Below, piece after piece: positions 1 to 5,641 of a stretch of 16,330 nt of DNA (position 1 is its first letter; every line of letters starts with the position of its first letter). Position numbers and translations under genes: made by a program. Origin of the DNA: an uncultured Ruminococcus sp. GTDB taxonomy: Bacteria; Bacillota; Clostridia; Oscillospirales; Acutalibacteraceae. The stretch spans positions 1-16,330 of the forward strand of contig CAJUGO010000025.1 of NCBI GenBank assembly GCA_910585865.1, given 5' to 3'. The notes under the pieces were generated by a model that made no database searches, had not been told where the DNA came from, and saw only the letters and a program-made list of their open reading frames with translations.

Positions 1-276
1 ATAATCTGCCAGAAAATTCATCATTGCAACAGCTGTAGGGATTTTTTCGGTGTCTGTTAATAATTTGTCAAATGCTGAAATGATGGCGGTTTTATCGACT
101 TTCTCAGTTTGCAAATTTTCAACATCATTTTCAATAGATGTTAATTTGGTATTGCTTTGAACCAGACTATTTGTTGCATTTACTATCCCATCATCCATAT
201 GATTCAGATTTTCAGCGGTCAGCGGTGTTGCTGTACTTGGACTGTCTTCCCAGTTAATTGGTGTATATGTCTCCAT
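1..276 (-). CDS. tail fibre / baseplate protein, N-terminal part (runs off left edge)
   Basis: An open frame starts at the ATG at 276 and stays open for 92 codons to the window edge, so only the N-terminus is seen. It begins METYTPINWEDSPSTATPL and continues TAENLNHMDDGIVNATNSL. The pattern 'TPL(T/N)AENLN-MD-GI' is a common opening of tail fibre and baseplate proteins in phages of Firmicutes; that is family knowledge recalled, not searched. The following residues (about 45-60, IENDVENLQTEK) look like a short coiled coil, as expected for a trimeric fibre. A GGAG ribosome binding site (AAAAGGAGTTTAATTATG) precedes the start, and the upstream tail gene stops only 2 nt before it, so the two are translated together. 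The role would be host contact or distal tail structure; the C-terminal part that would settle this is outside the window. Confidence 0.75.
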   Translation of the reverse strand, partial: METYTPINWEDSPSTATPLTAENLNHMDDGIVNATNSLVQSNTKLTSIENDVENLQTEKVDKTAIISAFDKLLTDTEKIPTAVAMMNFLADY

Positions 277-278
277 AA

Positions 279-1574
279 TTAAACTCCTTTTGCTATAATA
301 TTATCTGTTAGTGCTTGTATCCCTGTAAGTTCTCTTGACAACACATATGACTTGACATTTTCTGTTTTTGCCGTGCCATCAGTATTGTAAATATAATTTC
401 CATCTGCATCGGTAACATATGTTTTAATACAAATCATGTCACCTACTTCAACCCATAATCTGCCGTCTAGCGTTGCTTCTATCGGTATGTACGGCAAATT
501 ATTTAATCTTGCTCCTGTTGCCCCGGAAAACAAATTTTCAAATTTATGGGTATAGCCACCTCCTGCGTTATCATTTTCCTGCCACACAAATATATTGTTG
601 GTCATATCATATATGACATGGCTTGTTGTTAATGCAAAATCGTATGTCCTTATTTTGGCGATTCTGTTTGTGCCGCCTACGGAAAATTGCACTGACGTAT
701 ACGGACTTACTTTTCTTTCGTAGGTATAAAGTGATTCGTAAAAATTATATATTTCTGATTTTGCAATATCATCTTCCAATTGCACAAATGACACATCTCC
801 GCCTCTTGAACTGGCGGGTTTTACAAAAATAAATGCGCCTAGCATTTCAGCTATATATGCAATCATTTGACCGTAATTTAATTTTTCGGCATCATTAATC
901 CAAACGTCATTATAAATTCTCATATTTTTTACGGTAAGGTTTTCAGCTTGATTTATGATTTCATTTAAAATTCTGCTCGAGGCAAACCCTGTACCAACAC
1001 TGTTATTGCACAAACTCTTTATTTTGTCGGCAACGGCAGTGATAATTGTTCCGACTGTCGTTCCTTGTTCATTAATCCATGCGTTCTGTAAAACATTTGT
1101 AACATCAACGCTGTAAAGCTGTGAAATTACATCATAAGCAACAATTGTAATTTTGTTTCTGTCGTTTTTGTCAATATCTGCTGAATCTATAACACCATTA
1201 AAGACATACCAGACTTTACCTGTAACAGTTTCACCTGGATATAAACTGTATTCCGGATAAACATTTCCACAGAACAGTGGATTTCCCGAAGGAAATGACT
1301 GTGTTAATCGTACTGCAATCCAACAACCTGCAAGTTTAGAATCAAATATCCTGTCTGTCGTGTTAATCAGACTAATTTTAAACTGGGATGCGATACACCC
1401 CCCGAATCTAAGACTGTCTTCATCACAAATTGATTGTTTCAGATTCATGCTCTCGCTCTCAATATTTGTTTCCGTAATTGTTTCAAATTCACCATCAGGG
1501 AACAGAATCTCGATCTTATTTGATATAAGTTCATTGATAATTTTCTGTTTATATGTATCAGATATTGAAATCAT
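279..1574 (-). CDS. tail-associated structural protein, probable tail hub / baseplate protein
   Basis: A 431-residue protein directly downstream of the tape measure and a small distal tail protein, which is the usual place of the tail hub (gp27- or Tal-like) protein in siphoviruses. The N-terminus (residues 1-140) is beta-rich with a cysteine-containing segment DSLRFGGCIASQFKISL and a later stretch IDKNDRNKITIVAYDVISQL (the latter recalls the 'frequent in hub proteins' phrase '...I.ayD....l'). Residues 150-270 contain predicted helices and AEMLGAFIFVKP, as seen in hub proteins that form the tail tip ring. I see no clear peptidase or lysozyme active site, so a structural rather than lytic role is more likely. 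The start ATG is followed by MISISDTYKQ; the gene lies 11 nt after the upstream stop and almost touches the next gene. The family assignment rests on position and general character. Confidence 0.7.
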   Translation of the reverse strand: MISISDTYKQKIINELISNKIEILFPDGEFETITETNIESESMNLKQSICDEDSLRFGGCIASQFKISLINTTDRIFDSKLAGCWIAVRLTQSFPSGNPLFCGNVYPEYSLYPGETVTGKVWYVFNGVIDSADIDKNDRNKITIVAYDVISQLYSVDVTNVLQNAWINEQGTTVGTIITAVADKIKSLCNNSVGTGFASSRILNEIINQAENLTVKNMRIYNDVWINDAEKLNYGQMIAYIAEMLGAFIFVKPASSRGGDVSFVQLEDDIAKSEIYNFYESLYTYERKVSPYTSVQFSVGGTNRIAKIRTYDFALTTSHVIYDMTNNIFVWQENDNAGGGYTHKFENLFSGATGARLNNLPYIPIEATLDGRLWVEVGDMICIKTYVTDADGNYIYNTDGTAKTENVKSYVLSRELTGIQALTDNIIAKGV

Positions 1575-1585
1575 TACCTTGCCCC

Positions 1586-1999
1586 CTAGTATTCAATAAA
1601 GGTAAATGTTACTGCATTGTACCTGATATTTTGGCTTGAAATCGTTTTAACCGTGTACGTGATATCAGGCATATATGCCGTCATAATGCGATAGGCAAGC
1701 AATTCATCATCCCAATATTCTATACGTATTTTTCTCTGCTGCGAATTGTCCCATGAACTGTTTAAAACACTTCTAACAGAACGCATATCATTAAGGTTTA
1801 AATTGTCTACTGTTGTAAATTCAATTTTTGTCTTATAATTTGGGGATGTAGTTCTATGTAAAAAATTATTGCTGTCACGATATGCCTTAATCTCTGTACG
1901 CTGCAAAGGTGTGCATTTGTAACTATCAATTGCGATTAGTTTATGCGGAAAATATTTGTTACTTTTAGGAAATCTAATTAAATATCCGTTAAAATTCAT
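1586..1999 (-). CDS. small conserved phage tail protein (distal-tail position, DUF6711-like)
   Basis: A 137-residue protein between the tape measure and the tail hub candidate. This slot holds the distal tail (Dit) protein or a short adaptor in A118-like phages. It starts MNFNGYLIRFPKSNKYFPHK and has a central segment RTEIKAYRDSNNFLHRTTSPNYKTKIEF, with a conserved-looking late motif RIEYWDDELLAYRIMTAYMPDITYTV. This combination recalls the DUF6711 phage family, an assignment from memory. It is predicted mostly beta, and has no signal peptide or membrane segment. The ribosome binding site is AAGGAGATGATAGTATG just upstream, and the tape measure stops 12 nt before the start. It likely joins the tail tube end to the hub. 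Confidence 0.7.
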   Translation of the reverse strand: MNFNGYLIRFPKSNKYFPHKLIAIDSYKCTPLQRTEIKAYRDSNNFLHRTTSPNYKTKIEFTTVDNLNLNDMRSVRSVLNSSWDNSQQRKIRIEYWDDELLAYRIMTAYMPDITYTVKTISSQNIRYNAVTFTFIEY

Positions 2000-2011
2000 A
2001 CTATCATCTCC

Positions 2012-3967
2012 TTAGCCAAATGCACCGACACCGTGTCTCTTCTTGTGTGCATTGTTACGTTTTATAACATCTCTGAAAATTGGCTCACCGTCAAGATTTA
2101 TAGTGAGATTTATATCGCCGTTGCCTCCAAATGAACCAAATTCTGCCAGTACCTCTGACATAGCCTGCTTCATAGCTGATATAGGTGATACTATCTCTGC
2201 TTCTCGTTTGTTATCGCCCAGAACAGCAAGAAATTCACCGTAATTTGCAGGTACTACTGTGCCCGTGGCAAGTTTGGGGATTTGCGGAATATCCAACGGC
2301 TGTATCCAATCAAACGGTTTCCATCCCACAATTTCAACATTTTTGATTCTGTCTAGTGCCCAGTTAATACCCTCAAACGGTTTTGCAATAACCCAGTTAA
2401 TTCCGTCAATCAATCCATTTACAACATTCGTAAATACATTTGCTAACGATTCTTTGATGCCTTCAAATATCCTACCCCCGGCACTGAAAACATTTTTAAC
2501 AGCCTGCCATGCGGCGCTGAATACGTTTTTAAACCAGTTGGCAACACTGCCAAATGTATTTTTTATACCATCCCATACGCCTGCAAAAAAATCACCGATT
2601 GGGGCAAATACGGAACATATTGTATTTTTAACACCATTCCATAAATCCCCAGCCCATTTCAAAATCCCAAAATCGCCCTGCAACAAATCACCTATAAGTA
2701 TTAATCCCAAAAACGGTGCTAACGGAAATGCCAACAGCGGACATTTTTGAATAACACCTTTAATGATATCTGTTGCGGCTGAAAATATCGAACCGATAGC
2801 CTGTAATATCTTCAATAGGATCCCTAACCAATCAATGTTTGCAATGAATGTTCCAATATCATTGCCTATTTGTTCCCAATTTGTTTCAGCAAAAAATGTT
2901 GTAATTGTGGATAATAAACCCTTTATGCCCTCTGACACTGTTTGTGCTGCCATTCCCCAATCAATTTCATCAAAAAAATTATTTACCGCATCAGATAACG
3001 ATAAGCCTGCCGCAATCCAATCAAATGCCGTAACAAAACCAATACCTGTAGAAATAATTGATTGTATCACACTGCCAAAAACGCCACCAATTATAGCCCA
3101 ATCTATGGAATTAAAAATACCATTCAATGCATTTGCAACATTTACTCCTAATTGTTCAAAATTAAACGTAGCAAAAAATGTGTAAAGAAAACCAAATGCC
3201 ACCATCAATCCGTTTCCTATTGTTGTACCTACTAAATTCCAATCAATTCCGGATATGGCTCCGTTTAAAAATTCTGCAATATTATGCGCCCATTTTTTTG
3301 ACGTACTGCGGATTTTATTCCAGTTAATATTTGATAATGCACCATTAATTTTATCGCCTATAAGCTTTCCTATACCTTTGAAATTCTGTGCTTCAAATAA
3401 ACTCTTTAATTGATTTGCAAAACCGCTGATGCCGTTTGACACTGTTGCTGTTGTAAACATATCAGACGGTGAAATTTCATTTTTACCGCCTTTTGCTTTG
3501 TCTGAAGTCGAATTGTCTTGCATAACGTTAAGTTCATCATATCCGGCAATATTTTTTTGGTTTTCTTCTGTTGCTTTGGTATTGTCCTCAACAGCAGATG
3601 TTGAGTCAGCAATACTGTCCGCATAATCTTGTTGAACTTTTACAGATTTTTTGTATACTCCATTGCCTGTTAATGCTGACATAAACTGTGCAATCTTATC
3701 AGTCACCAATGCAAGTATATTTATAAAATGGCTAAGTATTGGTGCAACTATATTTAAAATCGGCTCAAAAGCAGTTGCTAAAGTGTTTTTCAAATATATA
3801 AGTGAGGTCATCAGCATTGAAAGGCTTGCGTTTGTTTCAGGAGATGCCCGTGCAAGATTTTGCATACCGTCCTTGATAGAATCAAATATTTTCGATATGC
3901 CCTGATAGATTATCATGCCCTGTAATGCCTGTTTAATAGGATTAAATGCTTTAGATAAACCTCCCAT
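2012..3967 (-). CDS. tape measure protein, main (C-terminal) part
   Basis: This 651-residue frame holds most of the tail tape measure protein, which sets tail length and is threaded through the tube. It begins at an internal ATG (MGGLSKAFNPIKQ), but the same frame is open further upstream to the A10 run at 4100-4109. There it would continue from the N-terminal part in another frame (linking text NSFDRFKKSVSKAGKGLASA). Residues 50-100 and 175-460 contain long hydrophobic helices; residues 241-377 form tandem repeats of 47, 47 and 43 residues, each opening with the tripeptide IDW. The C-terminus has a Gly- and Pro-rich section (PKLATGTVVPANYGEFLAVLGDNKREAEIVSP) that is a familiar tape measure ending. 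The N-terminal part, frameshift included, would give about 885 residues, a normal length for a siphovirus. Whether this piece is translated on its own is unknown. Confidence 0.9.
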   Translation of the reverse strand: MGGLSKAFNPIKQALQGMIIYQGISKIFDSIKDGMQNLARASPETNASLSMLMTSLIYLKNTLATAFEPILNIVAPILSHFINILALVTDKIAQFMSALTGNGVYKKSVKVQQDYADSIADSTSAVEDNTKATEENQKNIAGYDELNVMQDNSTSDKAKGGKNEISPSDMFTTATVSNGISGFANQLKSLFEAQNFKGIGKLIGDKINGALSNINWNKIRSTSKKWAHNIAEFLNGAISGIDWNLVGTTIGNGLMVAFGFLYTFFATFNFEQLGVNVANALNGIFNSIDWAIIGGVFGSVIQSIISTGIGFVTAFDWIAAGLSLSDAVNNFFDEIDWGMAAQTVSEGIKGLLSTITTFFAETNWEQIGNDIGTFIANIDWLGILLKILQAIGSIFSAATDIIKGVIQKCPLLAFPLAPFLGLILIGDLLQGDFGILKWAGDLWNGVKNTICSVFAPIGDFFAGVWDGIKNTFGSVANWFKNVFSAAWQAVKNVFSAGGRIFEGIKESLANVFTNVVNGLIDGINWVIAKPFEGINWALDRIKNVEIVGWKPFDWIQPLDIPQIPKLATGTVVPANYGEFLAVLGDNKREAEIVSPISAMKQAMSEVLAEFGSFGGNGDINLTINLDGEPIFRDVIKRNNAHKKRHGVGAFG

Positions 3968-4082
3968 CTCTGAAGCACTTTTCTTTGCATGACTGCCTAT
4001 TTTCTTAATTAAATTAACTGCCCCGGTTTTAAATGCACTTGCCAGACCCTTTCCTGCCTTAGATACACTTTTTTTAAATCTA

Positions 4083-4670
4083 TCAAATGAATTTGCCGCT
4101 TTTTTTTTTGTTTGTGGCAGTGCTTTCTTTTTTCTCAGTTTCTCTTAATTTAGTTTTGTAAATTTCAAGCTGTCTGGTTAGTTCAGATAATCTCTCTTCT
4201 TTAGCTTTATAATCAGCCGTGCTTTTCGGATCGATTTTTGACTCAGCAGCACGTACCCTTTTCAGCTCGCTTTCGTACTGATTCAGCGCCTTTTCTGCAT
4301 TTTCTATATCAGACTGAACTTTTTGCCAATTTTTATCCTGCGCAAGAATATTGTCTAGATGTTCTGTTCCAAACCCCATGCTGACTAATTCATTTTTCTT
4401 TGCATCTCCAATCTTATCAGCTTCAGCATAAAATGAATTTAACTTTTCTTTTGCTCTAGCGGCATCTTTTTCAATTTGTTCTGATATTTTAGTCTTGACT
4501 TCCGTATTTGATAAATTCTCGAGTTCCTCCTGTAAACTCGAAATCTGGGTTTCAGTAGACTTTACTTTGTTTTTAAGTTCAAGCACTTTTGATGATAGTT
4601 CCTTTACGCCTTTATCAAATCCGCTTGTGTCCATTTTGGTGTTAAAAATCAAACTGCCGTCAACCGCCAT
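4083..4670 (-). CDS. tape measure protein, N-terminal part (frameshifted)
   Basis: A 195-residue frame opening MAVDGSLIFNTKMDTSGFDK, the typical start of tape measure proteins in phages of Firmicutes. Residues 20-185 are charged heptad-like coiled coil (for example STETQISSLQEELENLS). The ribosome binding site AAAGGGGGAATTTTTATG supports the ATG at 4670. The frame ends ...KKKSGKFI then TGA, just after a run of ten A. Dropping one A (or adding two) moves the ribosome into the frame that carries the rest of the protein without any stop. The break is therefore at the homopolymer. It may be a real mutation, a sequencing length error, or slippage by RNA polymerase or ribosome that yields some full-length product. 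Confidence 0.88.
   Translation of the reverse strand: MAVDGSLIFNTKMDTSGFDKGVKELSSKVLELKNKVKSTETQISSLQEELENLSNTEVKTKISEQIEKDAARAKEKLNSFYAEADKIGDAKKNELVSMGFGTEHLDNILAQDKNWQKVQSDIENAEKALNQYESELKRVRAAESKIDPKSTADYKAKEERLSELTRQLEIYKTKLRETEKKESTATNKKKSGKFI
4100..4109 (-). other. A10 homopolymer at the tape measure frame break
   Basis: Ten consecutive T on the plus strand, thus ten A in the tape measure mRNA, read in frame as AAC AAA AAA AAA AGC. The downstream coding frame needs the boundary before GCG, that is, one A fewer or two more. Runs of nine or more A are known sites of transcriptional slippage in bacteria and also of length errors in sequencing, so both readings are open. Confidence 0.8.
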
Positions 4671-4699
4671 AAAAATTCCCCCTTTCTAAAAATAGGTAT

Positions 4700-4731
4700 A
4701 AAAATAGCGCACACCCTAAGATGTACGCTAT
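4700..4731 (-). terminator. hairpin with U-tract in the tape measure leader
   Basis: On the minus strand a stem of about 12 bp (AGCGTACATC paired with GGTGTGCGCT, two G-U pairs, loop TTAG) is followed by five U. It fits an intrinsic terminator on the minus strand and is weaker on the plus strand, where the G-U pairs become mismatches. It lies 30 nt upstream of the tape measure start and only about 3 nt after the predicted start of the promoter at 4741-4770. It could end transcripts arriving from the accessory block, or act as a 5' stabilising stem or attenuator of the tape measure message. Confidence 0.55.
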
Positions 4732-4740
4732 GATTATTTA

Positions 4741-4770
4741 ATTATAAGTTTGCCATACGAATAATGTAAA
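4741..4770 (-). promoter_or_regulatory. putative promoter for the tape measure / tail genes
   Basis: Minus strand: TTTACA (4770-4765), an 18-nt gap, then a perfect TATAAT (4746-4741). The predicted start is near 4734, about 64 nt before the tape measure ATG. It would let the tail genes be expressed in spite of the accessory block and its terminators. Such A/T-rich regions give chance matches, hence the modest score. Confidence 0.45.
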
Positions 4771-4860
4771 TATTGTAATAAGTTACAGCTATACAAAATA
4801 CCCACTTGTAATATATTTAAGTGAATAATTATTACCCGTTTCATAATCTCTAAAATTATT

Positions 4861-4889
4861 TTGCAATTTTAACATAAATATGGTATTAT
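4861..4889 (+). promoter_or_regulatory. promoter of the CRISPR leader RNA
   Basis: Plus strand TTGCAA (4861-4866), a 17-nt gap, then TATTAT (4884-4889) preceded by TGG, an extended -10 element. Transcription would start near 4896 and read through the structured leader into the repeat array. It is divergent from the tape measure promoter about 90 bp away, so the array would be expressed independently of the late operon. Confidence 0.6.
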
Positions 4890-4895
4890 AAATAT

Positions 4896-5064
4896 AAATT
4901 TATCGCCTATAGAAATTAGGCGAAGCCTAAGTAATGTGAAATCACCCGGTGGGTTCGCATTAAATTTTTTATATATTTCCTGGTAATTTTCTTAAAAAGA
5001 AAAATCATCCAGGAAGAGTCCGCCTTATGTTGTGGTGATAACCGATAAAATACTATATTTTGCG
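4896..5064 (+). ncRNA. structured 170-nt leader RNA upstream of the CRISPR array, class unknown
   Basis: No convincing gene lies here, but the plus strand folds in several ways. CGCCTA (4904-4909) can pair with TAGGCG (4917-4922); alternatively TTAGGC (4916-4921) pairs with GCCTAA (4925-4930) around a GAA loop, so the two hairpins exclude each other. A third hairpin pairs TAATGTGA (4932-4939) with TCGCATTA (4955-4962) with an inner ACCC/GGGT stem and GGT loop. A fourth, strong one pairs TTCCTGG (4977-4983) with CCAGGAA (5009-5015) plus an inner ATTTTCTT/AAGAAAAT stem. The last 25 nt before the first repeat (ATAAAATACTATATTTTGCG) are A/T-rich, as CRISPR leaders often are. I do not recognise a known riboswitch or ribozyme core. 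It may be the CRISPR leader, a separate small RNA, or a relic of a mobile element end. Confidence 0.45.
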
Positions 5065-5298
5065 GTCACACCTCACACGAGGTGTGTGAGTAGAAACTGT
5101 TACTGTTCTTGGGTCTAATCCGGTGTAAGCACTGTCACACCTCACACGAGGTGTGTGAGTAGAAACCCAATTTCGGTTATTTCACCAGTGACGGCATCAG
5201 GTCACACCTCACACGAGGTGTGTGAGTAGAAACGGCTTTCTCAACGCAGGATTTAAAATTAATTGGGTCACACCTCACACGAGGTGTGTGAGTAGAAA
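5065..5298 (+). CRISPR. CRISPR mini-array: 4 repeats, 3 spacers, type I-C-like, no cas genes in the window
   Basis: Four identical 32-nt repeats lie at 5065-5096, 5134-5165, 5201-5232 and 5267-5298. The first three are followed by C (33-nt unit), the last by T, a usual mark of the leader-distal end. Each repeat opens GTCACACCTCACACGAGG; the palindrome CACACCTC-ACAC-GAGGTGTG makes an 8-bp stem, and the tail TGAGTAGAAAC is 11 nt, the length of the 5' handle that Cas5 leaves in type I-C systems. Type I-C repeats are usually 32-33 nt with ...GGATTGAAAC ends, so this is similar but divergent. Spacers between 32-nt units are 37, 35 and 34 nt (36, 34, 33 after a 33-nt unit) and unique; they have no match I can see in the window. 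Orientation, from repeat form and promoter, is plus. It would need a host Cas complex for processing and interference. Confidence 0.95.
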
Positions 5299-5321
5299 TG
5301 CATGCGGTGTGCAAAAAGTTT

Positions 5322-5344
5322 AGCCGCTCCTTTTTGGGGCGGCT
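5322..5344. terminator. GC-rich hairpin after the array
   Basis: AGCCGCTCC (5322-5330) pairs with GGGGCGGCT (5336-5344) around five T. On the plus strand it has no U-tract beyond the stem and may simply end or stabilise the pre-crRNA. On the minus strand the stem is followed by AAAC then five U, so it could weakly stop transcripts that would run antisense into the array. It abuts the -35 box of the next promoter. Confidence 0.45.
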
Positions 5345-5371
5345 TGACAAAACAAATTAAATTGGTATAAT
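5344..5371 (+). promoter_or_regulatory. consensus promoter of the antitoxin RNA
   Basis: TTGACA (5344-5349), a 16-nt gap and TATAAT (5366-5371) preceded by TGG: both boxes are perfect and the -10 is extended. This is the strongest promoter match in the window. A strong constitutive promoter is usual for the antisense RNA of type I toxin-antitoxin systems. No gene with a ribosome binding site follows, only a terminator about 60 nt on. Confidence 0.8.
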
Positions 5372-5377
5372 AAAAGT

Positions 5378-5474
5378 AGATAAGGCAAACCGATAAGCGG
5401 TTAGCCCCTGAAATTGAATTTATTTAAGAAAATAAACCGTTTACATTGGCGTGTGGCGGTTTATTTCTTTTTTA
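5378..5474 (+). ncRNA. putative antisense antitoxin RNA of a type I toxin-antitoxin pair
   Basis: A transcript of about 97 nt is bounded by the consensus promoter (start near 5378) and the terminator at 5430-5473. Its 3' end overlaps the stop codon end and 3' region of the minus-strand toxin ORF (5461-5526), so both RNAs would be complementary there, as in the txpA/RatA and bsrG/SR4 types in Bacillus. Its 5' part (GATAAGG, GCGGTTA, GCCCCTG) repeats, in the same order, blocks of the toxin leader read on the other strand. A short frame from TTG at 5414 runs through the terminator and is not credible as a protein. The RNA is inferred from signals; size and action are untested. Confidence 0.65.
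5430..5473 (+). terminator. intrinsic terminator of the antitoxin RNA
   Basis: AAATAAACCG (5430-5439) pairs perfectly with CGGTTTATTT (5457-5466) across a 17-nt loop, followed by C and six T. The reverse strand also shows a stem with a U-rich flank, so it may serve the toxin mRNA weakly too. It overlaps the last two codons of the toxin ORF. Confidence 0.7.
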
Positions 5475-5526
5475 TTGCAATGATTGTATATAAAACAATA
5501 ATTAAAATTACCGTTATGTACTCCAT
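5461..5526 (-). CDS. small hydrophobic toxin-like peptide (type I toxin candidate), 21 residues
   Basis: A minus-strand ORF from ATG at 5526 to TAA at 5461 encodes a peptide that starts MEYITVILIIV and ends TIIAIKKK. About 17 consecutive hydrophobic residues form a single membrane segment and three lysines close the chain, the layout of type I toxins (Fst, TxpA, BsrG and the clostridial small membrane toxins). An SD-like AAGGGGGTG lies 8 nt before the ATG. Expression of such peptides damages the membrane; here this is inferred from resemblance, not from a known family match. It lies between the CRISPR array and the moron genes, and is convergent with the antitoxin RNA. Alternatives are a holin-like or regulatory peptide. 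It is too short for ordinary gene callers. Confidence 0.72.
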   Translation of the reverse strand: MEYITVILIIVLYTIIAIKKK

Positions 5527-5533
5527 TGGCAAC

Positions 5534-5549
5534 ACCCCCTTGCAGGGGC
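5534..5549 (-). promoter_or_regulatory. toxin ribosome binding site within a hairpin
   Basis: On the minus strand the sequence reads GCCCCTGCAAGGGGGT: the CCCC can pair with the GGGG of the SD-like AAGGGGGTG, hiding it. In addition GGCGGTT (minus, 5562-5556) in the toxin leader can pair with AACCGCC (5461-5455) near the 3' end. Both are typical of type I toxin mRNAs, which are translated only after refolding. Confidence 0.5.
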
Positions 5550-5591
5550 AAGACTTAACCGCCTACCGTTATCATTTACCTTATCTGACAA

Positions 5592-5641
5592 AATTATAGC
5601 CACTCCAAATGAAGTCCCCCCTCCTGTTAAACATTATATCA
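5592..5641 (-). promoter_or_regulatory. candidate toxin promoters
   Basis: Two minus-strand -10 boxes are visible. One is TATAAT with TGA in front (5641-5633, extended -10), lying downstream of the AATGTC/GACATT palindrome (arms split by one base). The other is TATAAT at 5597-5592, followed by GATAAGG in the same way as the antitoxin promoter's TATAAT. Neither has a good -35 box. The first gives a leader of about 100 nt, the second about 60 nt. Confidence 0.45.
5595..5615. repeat. 21-bp direct repeat, left copy
   Basis: TATAGCCACTCCAAATG(A/G)AGT occurs here and at 6448-6468 with one mismatch. The two copies lie on either side of the zinc-ribbon moron gene. Such flanking repeats could be the points of recombination by which the gene was gained. 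Confidence 0.6.

Noticed and set aside
2043..3185. Plus-strand frames across the tape measure (66, 163 and 140 residues)
   Set aside because: They mirror low-complexity coding sequence of the tape measure on the other strand and have no start signals.
4083..4110. Classical -1 ribosomal slippery heptamer
   Set aside because: The needed shift at the A run is +1 or -2, not -1, so the typical lambda-like frameshift model does not apply.
4916..5008. Minus-strand 30-residue ORF in the CRISPR leader (MIFLFKKITRK...)
   Set aside because: The only SD-like motif is 13 nt away and the sequence is explained by the hairpins; kept out of the feature list.
5065..5345. CreTA-type CRISPR-regulated toxin
   Set aside because: I found no degenerate partial repeat with a short RNA or rare-codon toxin beside the array. 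The peptide and antisense RNA fit type I better.
5414..5599. Plus-strand 61-residue frame from TTG
   Set aside because: It begins inside the antitoxin RNA, has no ribosome binding site and runs straight through the terminator; the minus-strand toxin ORF and RNA signals explain the region better.
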